A stretch of DNA of 64,000 nucleotides from Hetaerina americana (lineage: Eukaryota; Arthropoda; Insecta; Odonata; Calopterygidae). The position numbers were made by a program, and so were the translations under genes. The notes beneath the pieces were generated by a model. The model worked only from the letters and a program-made list of their open reading frames with translations. It did not search any database and was not told the DNA's origin. The DNA lies in the NCBI GenBank assembly GCA_022747635.1, contig JAKTNV010000023.1, forward strand, positions 6,233,848-6,297,847, given 5' to 3'. Of this stretch, positions 47,901 through 58,418 are shown one piece after another; the stretch's first letter is position 1; the number at the start of each line of letters is the position of its first letter.

Positions 47901-49476
47901 GGGAATTTAATTCATATAATTCAAAAATACTTTTTAAAACTCTCTCAGAACAATTTCTAATCAGACGTGATCAGATTTGGAACTTAATTTTAGTCATTTA
48001 AAGGATAAGATTGAGTGTTCTCCTACTGCTCTTTTAAACTGGTTCAAAAGAGTAATAATGGCCTGTCCACTGAATACATTCAATGTCGATTGCTCAAGCA
48101 ATAAATGAAAGCAAATCCAACCACAATTTATTCGTATCACCTGTTTTCTAAATGCTAATACACCATCTAACTATTAGGGATGAGAAAACTGCTTCGCAGG
48201 ATGGCCGCGAATTTTAATTGCACTTACTATTAACAACACAAGGCACGGTCTCGCCATCTCCGAAAAAAGGTACTTCATAGAATTTCAGGCACCTCGCCTT
48301 GTTGTTCTCAAGGTCCGTTATAGCTCTGCTGGAGCTTGTCCGTATATCTTGGCCCCTTCGGTCTTCTTCTATCAAGATTTCTTCTTTCATTTAGTCACCA
48401 CCATGTGATTTGGATCCTTGGTAGCGCTATTTAATGTAATCCTTTTTCATCGCTTTCCGAAACATTCATCTTCTATATGCATCCTTCCATAAGCATCTCG
48501 GACATTCTGAATTTGGCTTTCAATTCACCCAGTTGTCTCTTCACCATTTAAGAAGCCGTTTCCGTTCATTTTTCCCAAATGTCATTAAACTAAACGGCGA
48601 TACATGGACGGATCGAATAATTATAACGAGTTCATATGCATTGTAGGGGAAGAAACGTGTATTCCAAGCACAGAAAATATAGATTACCCGATCGGACATT
48701 TTGAGACATGACGGATGGATAGAGTCAGCAATAAAAGAAGACGACGAAGAGAGCCGCGTAAATGAAACGAGGAAATCCGATAGAACAAATGAGTGGACAA
48801 CTGCGTAAACTCAAATCTCTGGGCAGATAAAACGTGCTGATGGAGGTAAAACGATAATTACTCACGATTTTTGCGGCCTGATTGATTAATGGCCAAGCAT
48901 TGACGGAAAATGGAAAATTACCTGCGGAGAAAATGATCACGAGAGTGTCCAAATATAAAGCTATCTTCAGTTAAGATTGAGTCAGTATTGCCAACCATGA
49001 AATGTCAAGAATATCAATAATATAAAATGGCGAAAATTTAACAAAGGACATATTTGTTTTTCTTTTATATCACGATTTATACCAGGGGAACTTCTGAGTC
49101 ACGAAATATAAACATGAATTTACACATTCAAATTCGGTGTTTACCGACCCATCCCCATTATGCCGGCCCCAACCAAGTCCTTCTCCGCGGGCAACGTCGA
49201 GGCGGAGTCCGCTCTGGAGTGCTTTTCACCAAAACCCCCGGAGAAAAGCTCCCGTGCCAATGCCGCGCGACATTTACAACTTCTCACACCCTGTGCGTAG
49301 CCTTCAAAATGATTACAAGCTTAACCCCTAACGTACACGCCAAACAAAATCTGTAAACGCCGAGATGCCTGGTGAACGGTATGCATAAAACTCAATCATC
49401 CATATACGACCCACTACGATATCTCACCGATTATTATTCATATAAATTTGACTAATGCATGTGTACCTTAAAAAAC
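44937..49476. other. long anonymous non-coding stretch
   Basis: Includes a moderately GC-rich patch with CpG at about 46020-46430 and a 25-bp near-identical direct repeat (47801-47825 and 48079-48103). No transposon, tRNA or domain could be recognised, although a few words on the minus strand near 48300-48480 vaguely resemble LINE protein. Confidence 0.4.
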
Positions 49477-49721
49477 GGGGCCGCGGTAGTCCAGGCATTG
49501 ACTACTGACCGAAGACCCCAGGTTCGATTCCCGGGATTCGCACACCTAAGCTGAGTGATTTTCCAGGTCTTCCGGGTAAACCATAGCCGGCGCATGGAAA
49601 GGAACTGCCCCCCCAACCATGCTGACGAGAGGATTTCACACGCAGTCTGGCTTAGTACTAGGTAAATTGTGCCATCACCTATCAAACCGACCTTCGGGTT
49701 GATTACTGCGTTTATTATTAC
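49477..49721 (+). mobile_element. tRNA-derived SINE, best-preserved copy
   Basis: It starts GGGGCCGCGGTAGTCCAGGC. A perfect pol III B box, GGTTCGATTCC, lies near 49512. The body contains GAGTGATTTTCCAGGTCTTC, GGTAAACCATAGCCGGCGCA and GTCTGGCTTAGTACTAGG. It ends with the family tail ATCAAACCGACCTTCGGGTT and a T/A-rich end. Same family as 34181-34456. No clear target-site duplication was identified. Confidence 0.85.
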
Positions 49722-50940
49722 CTTCAAGAGCATGTCTGTTCGTGAATCTCTCTTCAGTAAGAGAGAATTTCAATCAGCTTCCATTCCAGCAGTAAATTTT
49801 TATCCAGAACTCAAAGCTTTAAATTTATTGAAGACCTACATGGGAATAATCATTCATTGTATCTTCTCATTACTTGACTAAGCAAAATATTTAATATCAT
49901 TTTGGTTGAGACCGGACTTGTTCTAGCGGGCTTGAAGTCCCATAGTGAGCTAAAGAAAAATTAATGAAACAACTTATTTAAATTTACCAGTTAATCTTTC
50001 TATTTGAGTCCACGGCGAATTGCACCACGCATATTTGAGCTAAAATGGTCAAAAAGTGGCAAAATATGGTAGTATGTATTTGGGTACGCACAGCTATTTA
50101 ATGTTGAGTTTGATAGCTCATAAAAAGGGCTTCTTTGGGTAGTCACACCCGAGCAATACGTAATTGAATTGCCTTCCAAAGAAGTCGGATAATTACTCTT
50201 TATTTATTCCTAATAGCCCGTTCTTCCTCTGATGCTCGGTACGCCAAGCGTACAGGAGAAAGCTCAACAGTTTCAATTCCAGATTGGGTAGAAAAACTTC
50301 ATTAATTTTAAGCAGATTGCAACTTTATACGCCAACAAAATCGACAAATCCATCCAGATTGGTGATGATTTCTCTTGAAAGCAGTTCGCACGACGACTCC
50401 ACCCACAGCAATCCCACATGAATAACGCAGCGCCTGATCCGAATTTCGTACGCGGAAAATTGTGAAAAAATTAAATCATTGAAATGTCGAGGAAGCAAAA
50501 ATGAAAAAGCCACGTGCGTTTAAAAAGCGTTCGAGAGCAACGACCCTCGCCTCTCCCGCAACCGAGGAGTCCCGCGGGACACGATCCCCGGGTCCCCGTC
50601 TCGACGACGGCTCCTAACAGACGACAAATGTCATCGCACGGCGGCGAATCAGGGCGCGCATCAAATGGAATTCCTCACTTGAAGAGGGTATTATGTTTTG
50701 CAACGACCGATTACCATTGGGGAGGCTAAAGGCAAAGTTCCTCCCTCTTTCACTCCCCCCCTCCCACGTGAAACTTTATCAACAAAGGTAAAAGGGATGC
50801 GGCTTACATCCGGAATGTTTTCTTTCCATCAGGAAACAGTTTCCTGGGCGATGATTGAGTCCTCAGCTCTGATTTATGTTCGACACGAACCCGGGGGAAC
50901 GGGTATTGAGATCCCAGGGGTATTTATTCAAGACCACAGG
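49722..50940. other. anonymous non-coding DNA
   Basis: AT-rich to about 50500, then average GC. No feature recognised. Confidence 0.45.
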
Positions 50941-51990
50941 GGACATTAGGGGGCGGACGAGGGCGAACACACGAGTGTTCGGGGACCATCTCGCCCCGAG
51001 GGATGGTGGTGACTCCCCCTAAAACCTCAAACTACCCCCCTCCCCCCGCCTTCATCCTCCCCCGCCTCCCACCCGCCCTCCGGCACGCGGGCCCCGAATC
51101 TCGTTACATGTCTCTTGTTTGTTGAATAAATAGCATCCGAGGGAGGCGATGGGATGGCAGTGTGTGTGTGGGGCAGGGAGGGGACGGGGAGGAGGTGAGC
51201 GGCGGCGGAGGGGTGGGATCGGGGGTGAGCGCGGAGAGGGGGTGGTCTGGGTTTCCCGAGCACCGCCAATGGTGCGCGCGAGAAGGGGGGAATATTCACG
51301 AGTCCGGCACACACAAACACTCGCGCGCGCACACAACACACACTGTCCTGGCTTGCGGTGATAAGGATCTCGACCGGGGGACCACGGCCGCATAAATAAA
51401 TGGAGGGATAAACGATAGCGGCGCAATTTAAAAAAAATGCAGAGATGGCACATGGAATGGGCGAGGGTGGCGTGAGAGGGGTTAGGGGAGGGGATTGAAG
51501 GGCGGCGGATTGAGGGGCGGCGGATTGAGGGGCGGCGGATTGAGGGGTGGCGGATTGAGGGGCGGCGGATTGAGGGGCGGCGGATTGAGGGGGAAAACGG
51601 TCCGCTCCAGTCCCCGGGGCGGAGGACCGACGACCGCGACTGGAATCGGTCTCCGGACGGGTCGCGCGGAGGGTGGGGGGGAGGGGAGAGGCTAAACGGG
51701 AGGGGGGGGGCAATTTGGGCGGCGAATGGCAAATGAGACCGGACGGGGGCGGAACGAGGACGGCGTCGGAGGGAGGGGGGACCGGGGGGAAGGGGGGCGA
51801 CCGATGCGGAGCGGATGTGAGTCGACGCCCGTGCCATCGACACCTGAATGCACACCCCCTCGAAACGGGCGGGAAGCGCGCACTCGCTTCTTCCGACCGC
51901 CGTACTCGATCGGGAAAGTTATGTCGCCGCTGAAGCCGCACTTCCGCGCGGTCGGATTCCCTCCATTTTCGTCCGGAGGAGGTCGCGTGA
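50941..51990. other. GC-rich, CpG-rich island with minisatellite
   Basis: One of the longest GC-rich blocks in the window, G-rich on + for most of its length. The 365-codon minus-strand frame across it is a Pro/Ser/Arg-rich composition artefact, overlapped by equally long frames in other phases. A CA/CG-alternating stretch lies at 51300-51345. Possible regulatory island; no gene start assignable. Confidence 0.55.
51487..51590 (+). repeat. 15-bp G-rich minisatellite, about 6.5 units
   Basis: Six tandem copies of GGGGCGGCGGATTGA (51499-51588), the first and third or fourth with one substitution, plus a partial unit before them. Near-uniform units suggest recent expansion. Confidence 0.93.
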
Positions 51991-52859
51991 GAACTCGAGT
52001 GCCCGCCGACGTAATCACCAAATGTCGACTCGTATCCACTATTTCGATGCACTTTCCATCCCAACCAGATCTCGCCCCGCGAATCGCTCGAATATTTTTT
52101 TAAGGAAAATGATAGCAAACCCATCGGACCAACCAGGCCTCACTTCCAACGACACGCTCGAAGATGTCCCTTTATTACAGGAATTATAACGGAACAAAAC
52201 ACCCATTACTTTTATTTTCCGGCCCACTGAATGTCCATTAGTATCAATGAGAATCGTCTTTCTGTACTTAATCAATAATCAAACTAGTATAATACCCTCG
52301 CAAGTCACACACACTTAATGGCCAAGAGCTGCAAATCACCCATCCAAGCTCCTTTGATCTCGTTAGAACCAAGTCATCATTTCTCTCTAGGGAAGCGGAC
52401 CCCATGAGAATCAATCACACTTGCATCCAAGCCGTGCTGTACCAATGCTCTCGTCCGGTTCCCTCATCCCTGGGCTGGTTTGAAAAACAATCTGCGGAAA
52501 AACCAATTTTCGGAATGAGATACTGGTAATGATATGAACCTACGCTGCACACTCTGGCTTGCCGCTGAATGAGCTCGGCGTGGAAATGGGAGTTAAAAAT
52601 AAAACCACGAGAGGCAGGGAGACTGGAAGATCTTTGCTACGGCGAAGCGCTCGCTTCAAACCCGGGAGAAACTCCGGGAAAGGGGTTCCTCCGGAAGAGG
52701 CTTTCCTCCGGGAGAGGCGTTCTTCCGAGCGGGAGAAAGGTCGTGGAATGAAGAGTACTTAAGTTCTCGTTCGAGGTACCGCTTGTCGTGACGGTTTCGA
52801 GGAAGCCCGACAATTTTCGCACGTGACAATTTTCTCAGAGCGATTCCCATACCGAATAC
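51991..52859. other. anonymous non-coding DNA
   Basis: No feature recognised. About 52660-52740 has a short C/G-rich imperfect repeat (CCGGGAGA/CCGGAAGAGG words). Confidence 0.4.
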
Positions 52860-52861
52860 TA

Positions 52862-53614
52862 CGAGGGTCATCCGGAAAGTAGTACCCGTTCGTGCCGCAT
52901 GAAGTGCTGACGACGGGAGTAGCCGCTGGACGAGGTCAGATAGCTTCAGTGGCTTGTCTGCCTTCTCTGAGCCAAGTTGCGTGACGCTAGCATTGCCTGT
53001 GTTGTTTCTGTGATTGTTTACAATGTTTAAAAAAATTGAGAACGCCGCCAGTTGTGAAGTGAGGGCAGTGATTAAATTCCTCAATGCAAGAAACGTTCGC
53101 CCATGTGATATTCATCGCCAATTAAAGGAGGTGTATGGAGACAATGTAATGGACGAGTCGTCTGTTCGGCGGTGGTGTCGCAACTTCAACATGGGGAGGG
53201 GGAACACACACGACGATGAGCGTTCGGGGAGACCGTCTGTCATTACAGACCAACTGGTGAGCTCAGTTGACGAATTCGTGAGGAACGATCGGCGCGTCAC
53301 AATTGATGACATCTGTGAGCATTTTCCCAATGTTTCTCGAACAATTGTTCATGAAATTGTTAAACACCATCTGCATTATGCAAAAATTTGTGCAAGATGG
53401 GTCCCTCGCGTATCTCAATGAGCTGGCGGCGAAGGACTATGCAGCAGGAATACAGAAACTTGTCACACGTTATGACAAATGCCTTAATTTGCTTGGAGAT
53501 TATGTTGAGAAGTAGTTTAAAGTATCCTCTTTCAAATAAAATTTTTTATGTTTGTTAATATTTACTTTTGTGTCTTTATTTCACGAACGGGTACTACTTT
53601 CCGGATGACCCTCG
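52862..53614 (+). mobile_element. deletion derivative of a mariner, intact ends
   Basis: TA at 52860-52861 and 53615-53616 flanks inverted ends of about 32 bp (CGAGGGTCATCCGGAAAGTA on the left, its complement on the right, including GTACCCGTTCGTG). At 753 bp it is a deletion derivative. Near-identity of its left 100 bp to the fragment at 42479-42585 shows a recently mobile family. Confidence 0.95.
53023..53518 (+). pseudogene. mariner transposase, catalytic core deleted
   Basis: The frame starts at 53023 (MFKKIENAASCEVRAVIKFL) and runs 133 codons. A first helix-turn-helix spans roughly residues 10-55. DDERSGRPSVITD and a second helix-turn-helix (RRVTIDDICEHFPNVSRTIV) follow, and then CARWVPR, the mariner WVPH block. 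It is then spliced by deletion, in a different frame, to the C-terminus YLNELAAKDYAAGIQKLV...CLNLLGDYVEK and a stop. The whole DDD catalytic domain is missing. A truncated DNA-binding protein could still be made from the intact first frame; whether it is expressed is unknown. Confidence 0.92.
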
Positions 53615-53616
53615 TA

Positions 53617-54526
53617 ATTCCTCCTCAGAATCTCAACTTTTCCACACGATAAAAATATTTACCGTCGTTCGGCCATATCCAAAAACAAGCACATGTGTTT
53701 TCATATCACAATGAAAGATAGATATCCTAGCAATGATTATAATTTTTAACTGAAATCGACCCCTGAGTTACGGCAATATCGAATACTCCCCTATAACTAC
53801 GCGCGTATTAATGATTAGACACATGCATTTTTACTTTGACAGCTCAAACTATGTGCGCTTTGTGTATCACGCGAGGTGATCCCCATTTCCATTTGCATAT
53901 TCGAATTTCCCTCATTGCGTAGCAAAGTTTGGTTCAAAAACGACTCGACCCTTAAGACTTCCGAGGCAAAAAAATCAATCAAGAGACGCTCTTCGAAGGA
54001 AATTGCACACGAGTAGCGATGCAATCCCTTCCAAGATATGTTTTCAAATGGAGGGCAATTGGACATTAGAAAACCAACAGCAACAGACAATATTTACCCA
54101 ATACAATTCAACCACCTGTGATGAGCATACGGTATTGCCCTCAGTGAATGTCAATCATTCTTCATTGGTTGGTCACAACGCTGCTCATTGACCTCGCAAT
54201 GATTGACGCCTAGTGCGCGATAACTTTCATCAAAATTAGAACAAGATCCTGTCGAATTGAAGAGGCGCAAAAACTCACAGAATAAACATTTTATTCAGCA
54301 AATAACTTAACGTAGTAATCCACTGTGTCGTTTACAGCGGCGAATAATCCCATCACCCAAGAAAACGTTATCCATGGTATGATTCACTCATATGAATGGG
54401 GTTTGAAATATTAATGATTATGCGGGGTGACACCTGTGGAGGTCAACCACTCGAGTTAGGTCAACCGGGCTCTCTAACTGCCAATGATCAGCTAGATCTC
54501 TAATGCAGTAGTCAGAGCACATGCAT
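53617..54526. other. anonymous non-coding DNA
   Basis: AT-rich, no feature recognised. Confidence 0.45.
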
Positions 54527-55022
54527 TCATAATAATGTTTTAATATCAATGCCTATAATAATTGAGGGGTTCGGAATCCGCTTAGTTCCCGTAATACTAG
54601 GCGCCCCTGATACAGCTTCCTCTCGCTTAAATAACATAAGATTTTGACTTTTCCCGCCAGCTTTAACACTCTCAGTCAGAAGAGGTTTAGACGAAATTCT
54701 TCTCCTTACTTCTCCACTACTTCGACCGTGTTGGTCCAAAACACTACCGAGATACGTAAACTGTACTACCTACTCTAGTTTTTGCCCTCCTATTTTAATG
54801 TTAAGCTTAGCCTTTTTCTTTCTAGAAAATCGCAGAAGCTACTCTCTATCCTTTTGTTTATGATCCTGAGAACAACTGTAGCTGCGTGGGATATCAAACT
54901 AATTGTCCTGTAGTCCTCACATGATGTAGCCTTTACCTTTGTCGGAATAGGAACTAAAACTGATCTCACAAAGTCTTCCGGCCAGATTCCTTCCTCATAG
55001 CTATAGGTACTTGCATATATAT
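54527..55022 (-). mobile_element. second copy of the LINE family, internally deleted
   Basis: On the minus strand, from about 55022, the sequence reads SYEEGIWPEDFVRSVLVPIP, then TSCEDYRTISLISHAATVVL and RIINKRIES. This is the RT N-terminal part that also appears, with lesions, at 3500-3660. At about 54840 it jumps to RFSRKKKAKLNIKIGGQKLE and then FTYLGSVLDQHGRSSGEVRR, the segment just after the RT palm. The catalytic blocks A-C are gone. Together with the copy at 2.9-4.5 kb it reconstructs the order of the family's ORF2. Confidence 0.85.
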
Positions 55023-56560
55023 ATTCAAAATATGTATTCATGTTTATCAAATGAAAAATAATTCTGGGGAACATTTTATGTCATAAAAGAAAGCAATAAT
55101 TGAACCATATGTAAGGAATGAAGTGAAACCTTCGAATGCCCGCTGAGGTGCGAATGTGGAAGAATGTTAACTTTTGAATGTTGGAGGTACATTTCTTTCA
55201 TACTTGTCCATTACAGGCACATCTACACCACATTCATACTTAGCCCAATCGTCGCTTACCTACTTTCAAAAAAAGAATAACACTCACTTCACCGTTCATG
55301 CACTGCTTTTAGTCATAATTAATGCTCACCCAAGAATAATTAAATTTCTCTTTCAAACAATGACCTGGGGTACGCTCAAATGCACCACCATTTTCGCTTT
55401 TTTGGCAAACATTTAATTGCTGATGCATTCCAATACCAGCCTATCCAATCAGCCCATAACCATCCTTCAAAAACAATTCTTAACAAAAATAATTCAAGAT
55501 TTTCTAAATATTTCTACAAAAAATCTGTTAGTTTTCCATTGGCTATTAAGGAAATATGACACATTTATTACAACTATGGAAATCGAGAGATTATTTCAAA
55601 TAATGCTTACCCTTTAATTTAATCTGAGTTCGGACGACCATGTTCGACCATTAGCTTTCTCGTGTAATGAAGGGATCGGAGTTAGTAATATCTTCCACTT
55701 TTTTATAAGAATATGTACACAGAGCGTGGCTTTCAATGCCTAATAGTTAGACGGATGTATCTAAGATACGTGCGTGACATAAAGCGTCACTCAGTCACTA
55801 GATACCTAGCGACAGAAGCAAGAGGATTACAAGTGCGACAAAGTTTTAGATAGAAAACCAATTATTCGATTTAAAAGCTAACAAGGAGAAAACAATTTTA
55901 GTGGCCAATTACTTCGGTAGGCGAGACCACAACGGGACATTGAGACGGATTGCCTGCAGTATCAATGAACAAAACAGTAGCAAAAGTCACGGGCCACAAT
56001 TTCAACTTCCAATATATTTGATGATACACGGAATACCAACGTTGCAAGAACAATTAAACTAATGTGCGATGGCCTAACATTCCCAGCCGCACAAACCCGA
56101 GACGAATTACAACGTGGTATGCAAAACCAAAACACAAACCAAATGGCGTACAAATGCAAGGGAAATAGCGAAGCAGTACCTTTAGCGGAGTCACCCACTC
56201 ATGAGCCATCGAAGCGCGAGCATCCCACACGGGGAACTCTCGTTTCACCACAGACCGGGATGCAAAGAACTTGATTTCATTCCTACAATTCTCAGCCACA
56301 TCAGTGGATACATCATGCACGGCACCTCGAACTCCCCAAATATAAAATTGGGTCCATGGAAAATAATAATCAAACAATGACTGCTGACGTCATTCCATGA
56401 AGAATAACGCCCCCTTGTAAAATAAACGTGGGAAGCCATTGCGCGGTGGAGCGAATTTGACACTCGTATATTTTACACGATTAAAATTTCGAGTGAATGC
56501 CGTTATTCCGTGCACCATTCGCGAATCCTATTCATCCCGCAGTGCACCCACGCACGGTGC
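55023..56560. other. anonymous AT-rich non-coding DNA
   Basis: No domain, RNA gene or repeat recognised. Confidence 0.45.
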
Positions 56561-57180
56561 ATGCCAGACAGGCGCCTTGGCGGTGGCATGAAGGTTATGC
56601 TGTCGATGCCGACCACCGCGTTGGGTGGACGGTGGGTGGGCAGGGGGAGGTATAAGGTGTGTGCCGGCGTACCCGCGGGGGAAAAGAGGGGTCCCGGGAG
56701 GGATGGAAGGGCGGGCGTTCCCGAGGGGGGAGGAATGGAGCGGGGGAGATCGGGGTGGGGGATATCCGCGGTAGCGTTGCCCCTAGATAAATACGGGACG
56801 TCGGATGTTGAATCAATTTGCCCCCAGCCGCCATTAAGGCTTCCTCCCTCCCTCAAGTTTAAATTCAAATCAGGGACCGGTTGCTGGGACCAACTTGTGC
56901 GGTTTGAAGAGGTGACTCGAGTGTCGATGCCACAGTGGGAGAGGGGGGTTCGAGGGAGCGGAGGGCGAGCGCCTCAATAATTGTGGTCGTGATTAATGTA
57001 ATGATCACGGACGTGACGTGGGTGGGAATGCCGCGCGGCAATTGGACCGAAGACGTCCCCATTGTAACTCTGGCGAGGGGGAGGGCGGATGGTGGGGGTT
57101 TGGGGGGTCGGATGGGGCGTGATGACTTGATTGGGGACGAGAGGGCAGGGCGGGGGGTTCGGCCATGAAATCGCTGCCCA
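56561..57180. other. GC-rich, CpG-containing island, G-rich on +
   Basis: G-rich on + (56630-56770 and 57070-57170). Open frames on both strands are Gly/Arg/Pro-rich artefacts. No tandem repeat as clear as those in the other islands. Confidence 0.5.
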
Positions 57181-58255
57181 CTGTGATTCGAAGGAAATAC
57201 ACATGCGGCGGCTCTCCTCCTCAGATCGACTACCCCGATTCCGGGGACGTGTGATATTCATTTTCCAATGTGGAACAGCGAGGTATCCGACGGATCGAGG
57301 TAATCACAGATATTACATTTGCAAATCACTCACAGAGCGAAGAGGTTACATTGCAGATTAAAAATCGGCTGTACATTGGAAGTGGGTCTATTTCACGTCG
57401 CTGTCAAAAATGTATTGCTCCGACCAAGCGTAGAACCGAGAGGCTTGAAGGGTCATTTTTCCACCGTATGATAAGGGATCAAAATGAATAGCTACGAACG
57501 ACGCAGCGAGTAAATCAATTTCCTTCACGCCAAGTAGCCTACATACTTCGGGGTCTTCTTTTCTTTAAATTACGCTTCTCTTATTTTCTCCATATTGGCA
57601 GCTTGTCTCACATAGTTCGAGTGAAGTACTTCGCACTTGGATACCATGGCTTTGTTCTCAGAACTATTCCCATCCTTTTGGTTATTTAACATATCTATTG
57701 ATAACTACTACTTAAGCATTCCCTAAATTTTATATCGCATGAATGGTCTGGAATCACCACGCGCGCTATCGGTGACCTTCAGGGTAGGCACTATGTAAGG
57801 GTAGGACTGGTGAGAGACTTAGATCACAAATGTCGAAACTAAAGGCCAGCAATATGGTTCACACATATTACGTACACTGGAACGGAATATTCTCGAGCAA
57901 TGTCCGTGCTATTAAACATCGACCCGAGAGGGCTCACAGAACCAAGATGTGTCCTTCAATCACCCCATCAGGATCCACGATGCATCTACATGCGACCTTA
58001 AAGACTACGCGAGTTAACTTCCAATACCACGAATACGACCCATAAAGAGCTTCGAGACTAGTCCTGCCGATACGGTTCACACAAGACTCATTAGGATCCG
58101 CCCTTAAGACCAAGCGGACATTAATTCTATCCAAAATGATTTCCGAGATCACACTGTGTACTTCCTGACAAAGAAGTGCCAAATCTGAGTGAAACGTCCA
58201 GAGGAGGCTTCGAGACCACGCGCGTGTTCTTCTAGAGCCACTCGTACGATCCAAA
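57181..58255. other. anonymous non-coding DNA
   Basis: No feature recognised. Confidence 0.4.
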
Positions 58256-58265
58256 AGGGTTAAGA

Positions 58266-58408
58266 GAGTTGGGTGCATTCTTCTCGGGTCTTCCCCACCG
58301 GGTCAATGTCTCCATATGGAGACAATGTCTCCATAGGAGCCATTGACCCGGTGGAAGACCCGAGAAGAATTCACCCAACTCATACGCCGGGAAAGCACCA
58401 GATCTTTC
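58266..58408. mobile_element. palindromic insertion with 10-bp target-site duplication
   Basis: AGGGTTAAGA occurs at 58256-58265 and 58409-58418, flanking this 143-bp insert. Inside, about 58266-58308 and 58341-58384 are inverted copies with a few mismatches (words ACCGGGTCAATG and CATTGACCCGGT). The central loop has its own small palindrome, TCTCCATATGGAGA. The tail CGCCGGGAAAGCACCAGATC and the word GAAGACCCGAGAAGAAT match the 20.3-kb insertion, so both belong to one family. No complete hammerhead core is visible in this copy. Confidence 0.8.
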
Positions 58409-58418
58409 AGGGTTAAGA

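Noticed and set aside
48290..48490. Possible LINE protein words on minus strand
   Set aside because: Too short and interrupted, with no conserved motif beyond a few residues.
51027..52124. 365-codon minus-strand frame
   Set aside because: Lies in a GC-rich block with other long frames in different phases; product is Pro/Ser/Arg-rich and includes the translated minisatellite. Composition artefact.
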